Assembly: GCF_019175385.1 (NCBI RefSeq)
Contig: NC_083341.1
Location: 87,570,321 to 87,634,320, forward strand
Direction: 5' to 3'
Source: Lycium barbarum
Taxonomy: Eukaryota; Streptophyta; Magnoliopsida; Solanales; Solanaceae
Length of the DNA: 64,000 nucleotides
A program made the translations under genes and the position numbers. Positions 45,498-57,339 of the stretch are shown piece after piece. Under the pieces are notes generated by a model. That model was not told the DNA's origin. It saw only the letters and a program-made list of their open reading frames with translations, and searched no databases. The first letter of the stretch is position 1, and each line of letters starts with the position of its first letter.

Positions 45498-48164
45498 ATG
45501 CCTGTAAAGAGAAAGGCTACGGCAGCCAAAAGGGCAAGACAATGGCAGAAAAGCGGGCTGAAAGAGCACCGTCAACGGTTTTAGAGGAAATTGAGTCCCA
45601 GAATCCAGCTCAATCTCAGTCCTCCCATTCAGTTCCTATTTCTGAGGAGCGTGAAGGGGCCTCAACCCCAGCTCCAGCACATGTGGCTCCTCCACCGGAT
45701 GCTTCAGGCCAAGATGTAAAAGAGGCCATTCATTTGCTTACTCAATTGGTTGCTGCCCAAACCCAGCGGCAGGGTACAGGGCAAGGTGATAGGGTTGTTA
45801 GTGCAAGGGCCCGTGATTTTATTAGCTTGAACCCTCCAGAATTCTTTGGATTAAAGCCGAATGAGGACCCTCAGAATTTTATTGATGGAATGTTGAGGAC
45901 ACTTCGGTTGATACATGCTTCGGACATCGAATCGGAGGAGTTAGCATCCTATAGATTGAGGGATGTTGCGGTTCATTGGTACATGGTTTGGATGGCTTCA
46001 CGGGGAGCCAATGCGCCTCTCCCGGCATGGCAAGAATTTGTGGATGCTTTCCTCCGACATTACCAACCTCCAGAAGTTCGGTGAGCTAGAGCCGATAAGT
46101 TTTTGAATTTGAGGCAAGGAAGTATGAGTGCTCTAGAGTAAAGTCTCTGCTTCAATTCTTTGGCTAGGTATGCTTCGGCCATAGTAGCAGATATGGGTGA
46201 CTGAGTGCACCGATTTGTGAAGGGCCTAAGGCCACATTTGATGGATAGGTGCTTGACTGCGTCTCTTCAGGACAATATGGAAATTTCACGCATTCAAGCC
46301 CATGCTCAAAATTTAGAAGAAAGCCTACAACTACAAAGAAGTAAGCGTGAGCATGATAGAGGGTATAACAAGAGGGCTAGATCTTCGGGTCCGATGAGTG
46401 AGTATAGAGGCGGGCACAGACAACAGTTTTCGAGACATTCAGGCCATTCTATGACTAGTGCGCTTCCACGGGTTTTAGGCCAGAGATTTGATAGATCTAC
46501 TCATTCCGAGCCGAGTCAGAGCTTTTCGGGATCTCAGTTTAGGGGTGATTCGGATCAGGCGAGACCATCCGTGCCACGATGTTCCCAGTGTGGGAAGTTA
46601 CATTGGGGTCAGTGCCGATTGGGTTCAGAGATTTTCTATTCATGTGGTCGGCTAGGCCATATTATGCGTGATTGCCCCTCAGTTGGTGGTAGAGGTAGGA
46701 CCCAGCCTTCAGGGTCGATAGCAGGATCTTCGTCATCTATACGCCCTATGGAGCCAGGTTCACATCCGCCAGTCGGCCATGGTAGAGGCAGAGGGAGAGT
46801 CCCTAGTTCTAGCGGTCCTCAGCACCATATTTATGCTTTGGCTGGACGCAAAGATCTTGAGTCTTCTCCTGATGTTGCCAGGGGTATATTATCAGTATTT
46901 TCTCATGATATATATGCCTTGATAGATCCGGGCTCCACATTTTCAAATGTTACTTCGTATATTGCGGGTAAGTTTAGAGTCAAACCAGAATCGATTAAAC
47001 CTTTTGAGGTGTCTACACCCGTTGGTGAATCGGTAATAGATAGCCGAGTATATAGAAGTTGTATAGTTGTGATTTGTGACCATCATACTATGGTCTACTT
47101 ACATGAGTTAAAAATGGTGGATTTTGATGTTATTATGGGCATGGATTGGTTGGCTTCTTGCTATGCCAATGTTGATGGTAGAAAGAAAATGGTTTGTTTC
47201 CAATTTCCGAGAGAACTAGTTTTAGCATGGAAAGGAAATACTGCGTCACCAAAAGGTAGGTTTATTTCGTATCTCAAGTCAAGGAAAATGATCATAAAAT
47301 GTTGCATTTATCACCTAGTTCGGGTTCAAGATGTAGAAGCTGAATCGCCAACTCTTCAGTCAGTCCCCGTGGTGAATGGATTTCCGGATGTATTCCCGGA
47401 AGAGCTTCTCGGCCTCCCTCCCGAGCGGGAGATTGATTTTGCTATTGATGTGTTGCCAGACACCAAGCCTATATCTATTCCACCTTATAGAATGGCTCCC
47501 GCAGCGTTGAAAGAGTTGAAGGAGAAATTGAAAGACTTGCTTGAGAAAGGCTTTATTAGGCCTAGTTCATTCCCGTGGGGAGCACCCATATTGTTTGTCC
47601 AAAAAAAAGATGGCTCCTTGAGAATGTGCATTGACTATCGGCAACTGAATAAGGTGACGATTAAGAATAAATATCCTCTTCCGAGGATTGATGACTTATT
47701 TGACCAATTACAAGGCGCCAAATGGTTTTCAAAGATAGATTTGAGATCCGGGTATCATCAAGTGAGAGTTAGGGAGAACGATATCACTAAGACAGCCTTC
47801 AGAACAAGATATGGCCATTTTGAGTTCCGGGTGATGTCATTTGGACTAACTAATGCACCGGCAGTATTTATGGATTTGATAACATGTGTTCAGGCCCTTC
47901 CTAGATTTATTTGTGATTGTATTCATCGATGATATCTTGGTGTATTCTAGATCCGTGACAGAACATGCAGATCATTTGCGTACTGTCCTTAGAGTTCTTC
48001 AAACTCGAGAGTTGTTTGCAAAATTTTCTAAGTATGAGTTTTGGTTGAACTCAGTGAAATTTTTGAGGCACATTGTTTCAGCCGATGGTATTCGGGTAGA
48101 TATCCAAAAGGTTGAGGCCGTGAAGACTTGGCCAAGGCCCATTACTCCTACGAAGGTTCGTAGC
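45498..48164 (+). pseudogene. gag-pol: Array B internal 2: gag, protease, most of reverse transcriptase
   Basis: Gag ATG at 45498, after an acceptor-like TTTTAG. A 1-nt loss near 45529 shifts frame. The retrotransposon-gag domain is at about 45820-46080. TGA at about 46082-46084 interrupts it, two codons from the equivalent TGA of internal 1. The frame is then open from about 46205 through the zinc knuckle (about 46630-46675), protease (Asp near 46924) and reverse transcriptase. A frameshift near 47880 precedes the Phe-Ile-Asp-Asp motif (about 47920). It is interrupted after GTAGC (48160-48164) by solo LTR D, at the same nucleotide of pol where C entered internal 1. It resumes at 51316. Confidence 0.9.
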
Positions 48165-51100
48165 TGTTATGTCCCGTATTTTCATACACTTGGACGTTTT
48201 AAAATAAACGCGACAAGTTAAAGACAAGACTATCTTAAGGTACGAAGTAGAGATTTTAACTTCCGGTTTCGTTTCGAGTCACAATTTATCTACAATTTTC
48301 GTTTGGCATGGAAGTATTAATGAAAAATTGGGATTAAACTAACCATAATTGGATTAATAAGTGGGATTGGAAAGACAAAAATCTGCCCACTATTTTAGGC
48401 CATGTTTGGCCGTGCACTATAGTGCCTTGGTCAAGGAATCTTGACCCAATTTAGTGTGATCCACATGTCCAAGGCATGGAGGGGACATATAGACAAGAAA
48501 ATCTGTTCACTCCACATTTTCACAACTCATTTCAACATTCCAAAGTGTAGAACACTTAGAGAGAGAGAGAGAGGGAAGCTCTCGGCTAAGAGCTAGCCGA
48601 GAGTGAGGTTCAAAAATTGCTCAAAAATTCCAGTTTTCTCCACCAATTTTACTCCTCATCTAGTGTGTAAGAAGGTGTAGTAGTTGTTGAAAAGAAACAA
48701 GAAAGTGTAGCACCTAAATAGAGTTGAAGTTTCGGCCAAGGTGAAGAACAAGATTGAAAGGTAAGAATGCTTATTGTTCTTGTGTTGCATGATAATTTGA
48801 ATGTATAGTTCATGCATGTTGTTGTTGGATTTTTGTTGTGGTTGAAGTAGAGAGTGAGCCGTGAGTGTGGTGAAGTCATGATTGATTTCATTTTGCATGT
48901 ATTGTTGATGAATTGAATAGGTATCAACATAGGTAAATGAACAAAGATTGTAGAAGTTTGGTTGTGATGTTGCATGTTGGATATTGGTCTGTTTTCTTGA
49001 AATTAAAATGAGCCGTGTGCCCTTGATTCTAATGAAGTCATGCTTAATCTTCTTGTACATGGATTGGAAGTGAATTGAATGTGTTGTAGTATGGATAAAT
49101 GGATGAAAATCATGAAGTTGTTGAAGTGGTGTTGTAGCCGTGTGAGTGGACTGTTTTGGGGGGATTTAGGGACTGTTTTGTGTCACATTTGGATTGTTGT
49201 TGTTATGAACATTGTGGTGTATGTATGCATGTTGAATATGTGAATTGAGGTGTTAAACAAATGAATTATGTTGAAGTGTATAGGCAGTCCAAAACCGTGG
49301 ACTTTTTTGGTACTAGAAGTCAATTTGTGTGTGTTGAATGTTGATTCTTGTTGCAAACGTTTAGTGAAAGTAAAGTGCAATGATTCAAGTTAAAACTGAA
49401 ATGAATTGTGGACTGTTGTAAGAATGAAGATGATGCTAAAACAGTTCCAAGAACCATGAAAGTAATGTCATTAAACGTGTTGTTGTTGTTGCAAGTTAAA
49501 ACTGGAAAATTGCTAAACGAGAATGAAAACGTTATGTGTGTTGTTTAGCCGTGTGTATGGGGAAGTTTTGAATGATGTATGGACTGCCCGAGTTCCCTAA
49601 GTAGTGTTTAAACAAGTTTGGATTGATACATGAAAGAACGATTGGCAATGTTAGCTTGTAGCTCTAGTTGGTTTGAATGCGAACGAAACGTCTTTTAAAT
49701 GTTAGAAAGGGATTGTGAGCGTCAAAATACGTATTGAATTCCCTTGTAGACTAATTGTAGCTCTTCATATCTTGATATAGGATAAGTGTTTTTGGGCAGC
49801 AAGTACAAGTTAGAATACAACTAAACGCTAAAGGTATGTAAAGCCTATTCCTTCTTTCTTTTGGCATGTCCTAGACGTAAGTAGGAAATGATATGAACCT
49901 TGGGGTAAATTCTATTCTCTAGTTCCATGCATGACTTATGATTCTATATTTCCTTAATGCTATTGTCACGAGCCTACCATATGATTGACTAATGAATGAT
50001 GTATAGAAGTTCCTACTCTTAAAATAATGGCATGAATAGAAGCATACTTGACTTCCAAAAACTACATCATGGAAATTGATACATGTACATGAAAGCTGAA
50101 ACGTTCCTTGCTATGGCTTGTAATGAGAGTTGAAAAGAATTGAATATGATTATTATCCCAATACTTTAGAGCTGGTTAGTTGCTTATCTATTGAGTCTCA
50201 AAAGATGAATGGCTTATATGTGGTTGCTTATTATTCTGCTCGTGCTTATCACTATATCCTTCACTGAGTCCCGGGCCAGGACACGTTTTCATGCGCATGT
50301 TTATTATATTATTCACCAAGTCCCTCACTAGAGGGCCGGGACACGTTATATATATATATGATGATGATATGATGATATGATGATATGATGATATGGAGAT
50401 GGTAGCCAGGAGGGCATATATTCCTATTACCGAGTCACTTACTAAAGGGTCGGGACACGTATATGTTTATGTTTATGATGCTATGATTATAATTACCGAG
50501 TCCCTCATTAAAGGGTCGGGACACGTTATATATGTTATATACAGAATGAGTATGCAGCATTGATTACACAACTCTATATTGAGATTGATATGAGAATGAT
50601 ACAGATGAAAAATGTTCAAAGGCAAGTTTTATGAAATTCTGTTTGTTGCATTGAATCCTATACACTTTGTCTCAGTATGAGTCTATTATTACATTTCATG
50701 CTTTACATGCTCAGTACACATCCCGTACTGACCCCCTTTCTTCGGGGGGCTGCGTTCATGCCCGCAGGTACAGACGCTCGTTTTGGAGATCCGCCAGCCT
50801 AGGGTACCTATTCAGCTATTTTGGACTGCTCCTTTGTTCCGGAGCCTAGCTTGTGGTATAACTTCCTTTGTTGTATGTATAAGTGTTCATTTGGGCACGG
50901 CGGGGCCCTGTCCTGCCATATGATACGGTCATTACTCTTAGAGGTCTGTGGACATCTGTGTGGGTCTGTTTGTAGTTGTTGATGCGTTTTACGACTATGA
51001 CTTATGTTTGGGGCGTACCCATTCGTAATGGCAGCCTTGTCGGCTTGCATATATATGTATGTTTGGTATTTTGCATATCGTGGCAGCCTTGTCGGCTTGC

Positions 51101-51310
51101 GTAGGAATATATACATGTTGTTGTTTAAAAAGTACAACTCCTCAGGAGACAGGTGCCTAAGACATTCAAAACTTGGCAGCTTTAAAATAACACTCTACCT
51201 TTTTATACAAATGAGATCATGACATGCTGATTATAAATAATTATAGTTAACAGATAATATGAGTGTCCAACTCGGGCACTAGTCATGGCCTGCGGGGTTG
51301 GGTCGTGACA
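48165..51310 (+). mobile_element. D: solo LTR in array B internal 2, 3146 bp
   Basis: Runs from TGTTATGTCCC to GTCGTGACA, TSD GTAGC (48160-48164 and 51311-51315), with no internal region. It is a different LTR family from C, B, E, F and S1, alignable only at short shared motifs: donor-like GAAAG/GTAAG after 48760, AAAG/GTATGTAAAGC after 49833, and TCAGTAC / GTACTGA at 50711-50731. It contains four spaced GTCCC...GGGAC units. No gene. Confidence 0.92.
50265..50526 (+). repeat. Spaced GAGTCCC...GGGACACG hairpin units in D
   Basis: Four units at about 50267, 50322, 50433 and 50497. Each can fold GTCCC with GGGAC and ends ACACGT or similar, separated by AT-rich spacers, including a GATGATAT short repeat at about 50360-50397. 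Confidence 0.75.
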
Positions 51311-51315
51311 GTAGC

Positions 51316-53453
51316 TTTCTGGGCTTATCAGGTTATTACAGGAGATTTGTTGAAGGTTTTTCTTCTATTTCTGCGGCACTCACAATGCTGACCCAGAAAT
51401 CAGCAAAGTTTCAATGGACAGATGCATATGAACGTATTTTCCAAGTGCTAAAAGATAGATTGACTTCTGCCCCAGTCCTGACACTTCCAGAGGGATTGGA
51501 AGGTTATGTTGTTTATTGTGATGCTTCAGGCATTGGGCTAGGATATGTGTTGATGCAACATGGTAAGGTGATTGCGTATGCTTCAAGGCAATTACGAAAA
51601 CATGAGAAAAATTATCCAACCCGTGACCTTGAATTGGCTGCAGTGATTCATGCATTAAAGATGTGGAGACATTACTTGTATGGTGTTCATGTGGATATTT
51701 ACACAGATCATAAGAGTCTTCAGTATATCTTCAAGCAAAAAGAGTTGAATTTGCGGCAACGACGATGGTTGGAATTACTAAAAAATTATGATGTTGATAT
51801 CCTATATCACCCCAGAAAGGCAAATGTTGTGGCTGATGCTCTTAGCCATAGATCCATGGGAAGTTTGTGTGATGTACGACCAGAGAAAAGAGAAATGGCT
51901 CGTGAGCTCCAACAGTTAGCTAGCCTAGGAGTTCGAGTAGTGGACTCAGGTAGCAGGGGAACTACCATTCAGAATTCAGCAGTCTCGTTGCTAATAGTGG
52001 AAGTGAAAGAGTGACATTACGAAGATCCCATGCTAATACATTACAGAGATACACTCCCTCAGAAAGAGAAGTCATCATTTGAGATTGCAGGAGACGAAGT
52101 TCTTCGATGTCGAGACAGATTATGTGTCCCTGATGTGGCGGGACTACGCCACCAAATATTGAGAGAAGCCCATTTCTCCCGTTATTTTTTCCACCCCAGA
52201 GCAACAAAAATGTATCATGATCTTAAGTCAATCTATTGGTGGAATGGGATGAATAAAAATATAGCGGAATTCGTAGCTCAATGTCCCAACTGTCAACAAG
52301 TGAAAATCAAGCACCAAAAGCTGGGCGGATTGTTGCAAGCTATAGAAATTCCAACTTGGAAGTGGGAAGTAATTAACATAGACTTCATTACAGGCTTACC
52401 CCACTCTCGACCTAAGTATGACACTATATGGGTGATTGTCGATCGGCTCACGAAGTCAACTCATTTCTTACCAGTCAGAACTATATATGTGGCAGAAGAT
52501 TATTCAAAGTTTTATGTTAAAGAGATAGTGTGACTCCATGGTGCTCCAGTATCTATTATCTCAGATAGAGGAACACAATTTATAGCTAATTTTTGGAAGT
52601 CCTTCCAAGAGGGTTTAGGGACTCATGTGAGCCTTAGCACGGCATTTCATCCGCAGACTGACGGACAAGCTGAACGTACCATTCAGACTCTTGAGGATAT
52701 GTTACGGGCATGTATGTTGGATTTCGGAGGAAATTGGGATGATCACTTACCCCTTATTGAGTTTGCTTATAACAATAGTTATCATTCTAGATTCAAATGG
52801 CATCGTATGAGGCTTTATATGGGCGAAAGTGTAGATCCCTAATTGGGTGGTTTGAAGCAGGAGAGACTAAATTGATAGGGCCAGACTTGGTCCAGCAAGC
52901 CATAGGAAAGGTTAAGCTCATACAAGGTTGACTATTAGCAGCCCAAAGTCGTCAAAAGTCCTATGCGGATAATCGTCGAAGGGACTTAGAGTTCGAAGTT
53001 AAAGATTGGGTATTCTTAAAGGTATCGCCGATGAAGGGCGTTATGAGATTTGGAAAAAAGGGGAAGATAAGTCCCCGATACATTGGGCCTTATGAGATCG
53101 TGCGCAAGGTAGGTAAAGTGGCTTACGAATTAGATCTGCCTCCTGATTTGGAGTCAGTTCACCTTGTTTTCCCTGTCTCAATGCTTTGCAAATGTGTTGG
53201 AGATCCTACTAGGATCGTGCCAGTAAAATGATGTTCAACTGACAGAAAAGTTTACTTATGAAGAGGTACCCATTGCCATATTAGATAGGCAAGTACGGAG
53301 GCTTAGAAATAACAAAGTGGCCTCAGTTAAGGTTTTGTGGAGAAACAATAACCGAGAAGAGATGACATGGGAAGCGGAAGAAATTATTAAATCCCAGTAC
53401 CCGCACTTATTTCAGCCCCCGGAAGAGATCCAAGATGAGACATCAAGATCATA
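51316..53453 (+). pseudogene. pol: Array B internal 2: RT end, RNase H, integrase, chromodomain
   Basis: Resumes pol after solo LTR D. RNase H about 51500-51740, integrase zinc region about 52190-52300, core about 52370-52790, chromodomain-like tail about 53300-53430. Stops near 52012, at 52531-52533 (shared with internal 1) and near 52840 and 52930, with frame shifts near 52790 and 53228. It keeps the integrase stretch that internal 1 has lost. Confidence 0.9.
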
Positions 53454-53658
53454 AGGTATGTATGTTTTCCTTTTTTTGCATTTGGGTCATGTGTGGCCAA
53501 ACTCTATTGCTATTATGTTGTGGCCCTGTGAGGCATTGTTATTATAGGCTGTTGTCACAGGATGGTAGTGCCATATTACAGGGGAAACCCTGGCGAAATT
53601 TTTATAGAATCCCCGAGGACTTAACATTCAAGGACGAATGTTCTTAAGGGGGGAAGAA
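53454..53658 (+). other. Array B internal 2 3' untranslated region, palindrome and polypurine tract
   Basis: Non-coding tail like that of internal 1. The palindrome (53624-53641) has one mismatch (ACATTCA with CGAATGT). The purine run 53646-53658 abuts LTR3. Confidence 0.8.
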
Positions 53659-56135
53659 TGCTACACCTCGGAAAAAATTTTCGTTGATGCACAGTGAATA
53701 GAATAACCAAGAGTACGAAGTATATGGTATTTCAATAAGTAAGGAATGACATTTGATGACCCTAATTAAGATTTCAAAGACATTCGAGGTAAGAGGAGAA
53801 AGTTTGCCAAGAGAAGGCATGGCATACGATATGTATCGAAAAGGATTTACAAGTAAAAAGTTAATGATGATTTAATGATGCTTTGGAGAAGATTTATAAT
53901 GTCCCTTAGATTGTTAATGAGGTGACAAACAAGTTTCAAGAAGGTTCCATAAGGATTGGAGATCAAACGAGTCGACGAGAATGAGTTCAGAAGAACTGGC
54001 ATTATACGGCCCAACATACTGGCCGTATAAATTGTACTGGCCGTATGTTTGTCCGTATAATCAGCCCAAATGTCCAGCCTCACTGTACCAAATCTACGGC
54101 CAGACATACGGTCAGTGAAATTTATACGGACCGTATGTTGGTCCATAGATTTGGAGCGGGACAGATTTGAGTATTATTAATAAGGGGTCCAAGTTATTTC
54201 ATTTCAATTCCCCTTCACTCCCCTTCTCTCTAGAACTCTCTAGAATACTTCTTCACACTTCTCCCACAAGAATTCAAGAGATATTAGTGATCAACTTCAT
54301 CAAACCAAAAGAATCAAGTGTAAGAATCCCATTAAAGTTCATCCAAGACAAGGAATCCAAGTGAAAGTGAAACTAGGGTTTTGCTCAAGTGAATTGTTTC
54401 CACCCAAGGGTCATTCATACACCATCTAGGGTAAGTTTTATGGTATTTCCATGTTGTTTAAGGTATTGATAAGTTGAAACACTTGGATTGGAGAAGAATA
54501 TAGAAAATGGGTAATGAATGTGGGAATAGTGTCATTTTTGAATAATAGCTTGGATTGAGTCATGATTCTTGATGTGTTGTGATTATGGTTATGTTATAAA
54601 TGATGTTAAGAACATGGGAAATACATTGTATATGAATGAATGTAATCGTGTGCTATGACCATGGATATGGATGATTGGAAGTGAATTGAGAAGTAAGGAT
54701 AATGTAGGTGAATAAAGACTATTGTTATGATGTTTTGAATGTTATTATTGATGTTTGGGAGTTGATATATGATATGGAGGAAGGCTTATAAATAAAGGAG
54801 ATGCTGTCCAATTTTCTCTAGCTTTAGTCATGTATGCTAAGCGATCGATTTTCTAATGATAGTATAACTCTAATGAAGGTAGAAACGTGAGCATTGAAGG
54901 AGTACGTGCAAGTGATAGAATAGTTGAACGGAAAGGTATGTAAGGCTAACCCTTCTTTCATAAGGCATTGTTCCTTGGCCAAATATCTAATCTTCTATGA
55001 GCCTATGATGTCCTCCAAATGATGCTATCTTCAAAAGCTACTAAGCTCATAAATCTCGATATGTTACGATTGTACTAAATTCCTCCTATGATGAGAATCC
55101 TCTAGGGATAGATGTAATGAACGACCATAGTAATGATGCTACAGATGCTTATGAGCTTTTATGTATATTTGTCTATGTATGGCTATTATGAAACCCCAAG
55201 CTTATATGGCCAGGTAGAATATATATATATATATATATATATTGCGCACGCACCACTGCAGTTGGGTACGGATAACCCTGAGCCTTGGTAGGCCAGGTAT
55301 GTATACTCACCGAGCCTTGCCATGGCCGGGTATGTGAAACATCGAACCTTCATGTATGCTATGTACATGATATGGATATGTATACGATATGAATATGAAT
55401 ATAAATATGAATATGCTATGAATAAAAAAATGGATACGAAATGTAAATGAGTACGGATATGAATACGTATACGGATATGGATGTGTGTACACAATCACGC
55501 ATTAGAAATGGAAAGTCCCTATGAAAAACATGTAAGTGTTTATGACGATGGTTCTACTACCTCCCATCTTATGATATTTCTTGTGGTTCTTATTATGCTT
55601 CTATAATGATGTTGATCATGCTTTACATACTCAGTACATTCTTCGTACTGACATCCTTTTGTTTGTGGACGCTGCGTCATGCCCGCAGGTGGCCAGGGAG
55701 ACAGGCTTGATCCATAGCTTTATTACTCAGGGACTACATAGCAGAGCTCCATTTCATTCGGAGCTATAGGTTTTGGTATTTATTCTTTTGTGTACATATT
55801 TATGGGCATGGCGAGGTCCTGTCCCACCTATATGATATGACATACTCTCCTTAGAGGCTCGTAGACATGTGTATATGGTTAGATGTAGTTGGCCTTATCA
55901 GCCTATATTTTGGATATCGTTTTGTTAGCCTTGTCGGTTTATGTACATTGTTGTTGGCATAGTTGTCGATGATGATATAAATGAATTGTTGCTCAATGGA
56001 ATTAGTATGAATAATGGATGGAAAGTATGATTTAGCTATGTGGTTCACCTAGTTGTAAGTGTGAAAGTATGATAAGAGGTGCCCGGGTGGGTTAGCGCTG
56101 GGTGCCAGTCACGGCCCTCCGGTTGGGTCGTGACA
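53659..56135 (+). repeat. Array B LTR3 (3' LTR), 2477 bp
   Basis: Starts TGCTACACCTCGG (one change from the other LTRs) and ends GTCGTGACA; the array's right TSD ATTAG follows at 56136-56140. AT microsatellite 55219-55242; donor-like AGG/GTAAGT after 54430. Confidence 0.92.
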
Positions 56136-56140
56136 ATTAG

Positions 56141-57339
56141 TCCAAAGCCCTAAAACCTAATTCTAAGATCTAGGAGAGGCGATACTTGAAGGAAATTAGT
56201 GAAATCATCTAGTGGAGTAAGCTCTAACCAATAATCTTGCTTTACTACCTTCCCCTCTAAGATTCCGTGGTAGTTTATGGTCCTAAAATGGTAGGTGATG
56301 AGACCTAGAGTATTAATCATGAGACCCTCTTTGTAAATTTGTTAATGTAGCTTCAATTACTGTTTGTATCATCTAGAATTGTAGATTAACACAATCTAGA
56401 TGGAATCACTCTTAAATTCAAGAATCTATTCATGAAACTTAGGGTTTCACCCATTTTGGGGGTTTTGGATAATTTGATGAAATTTGAAGGGTCTAATGTG
56501 ATTAGAAACCCGTGTAAGGATTATGATTATTGGGACTATGGGTAGGGTAATTTCACCCTTAATTTCCCATTTAAACTGTATGATTCGTTAGGGGAATTTT
56601 GGGTATTTTAGGTAATTTTCCCCAATCAATTCTTCTTCTAGTTAGTTCGTTTATGGTAGTCATTTTCTTACTTAGCATTACTATTTTTTAGACTTTGAGT
56701 GTTTCGATGCATTTCGTAAAGCAAAGGCTTTGGTAGAGTAGTTCGTGGCTCCAGTTCTGCATCCGAGGTAGGTTACGTTTTACTTGAGTTAGACTTTGAT
56801 TATTAAAATGCATATATAGTAGAATTGATGGGAGAAAGCATGATTAGGTCTTCGGACACGATGTTGGGTTGGATACGCTCTTAGGTTGGTATTGACTTCT
56901 GATTATGTGGGCTTGTCGTCGTTACTTTATGTATTGAACCATGAGGTGTACTTGCTGTGTTTTGGAAGGAAAAAGGGTTGATATAGACTCTTATGTTGAT
57001 TGAGATGGTTTGTATGATTCATTCCATGATTAAGCTGATTTATTTAACTCTTGATATGACTTATGGCATTGTGACTTGTATTTTCATTGGCATTTGATTT
57101 CATTGAGTTATCATGCTTACTTATGAGTTGGTGCTTCATATTGGGGTTCTAGACAAGAACCATATCTTAAGACTCATCTTGTGTACAGATATATATAAGG
57201 CACATTTGACAGTGGGTAAGGATGTGTCCTATTTGTGGACTCGTGATCTAAGGTCAGTTCCAGATTGTACGAACAAGGCCTTTAGCAAGTGTGTACGGTG
57301 GAGTTACTTATCACGTGTTGCATTGCATATGACATCATC
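56141..57339 (+). repeat. Element A 3' LTR, fragment 3
   Basis: The sequence that follows the right TSD of array B. By position it continues A's LTR from 7295. It shows no ORF of note, no primer site and no polypurine tract. It is interrupted at 57340 by the minus-strand element B2, whose adjoining five bases are TCATC (57335-57339). The end of A's LTR is beyond the window. Assignment to A rests on the TSD logic, not on a second LTR copy. Confidence 0.6.

Larger units (their letters stand above)
7296..56135 (+). mobile_element. Array B: LTR-internal-LTR-internal-LTR tandem Ty3/gypsy element
   Basis: Three related LTRs (7296-9802, 42801-45288, 53659-56135) alternate with two gag-pol internal regions, all on the plus strand. 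The outermost ends are flanked by one 5-bp TSD (ATTAG at 7291-7295 and 56136-56140). There is no separate TSD around the middle LTR, so this is one insertion that later became a tandem, or that integrated as a dimer. Internal 1 is split by E and C, internal 2 by D. The two internals share a premature TGA in the integrase (41842-41844 and 52531-52533) that the minus-strand relative B2 lacks, which favours duplication of an already broken copy. Confidence 0.88.

Noticed and set aside
50265..50526. CRISPR-like spaced repeats in D
   Set aside because: Repeats are imperfect, spacers vary from about 20 to 80 bp and are AT-rich, and the host is a plant LTR.
7296..56135. Array B as two separate neighbouring insertions
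   Set aside because: Only one LTR copy lies between the internals and the only TSD pair flanks the outer ends.
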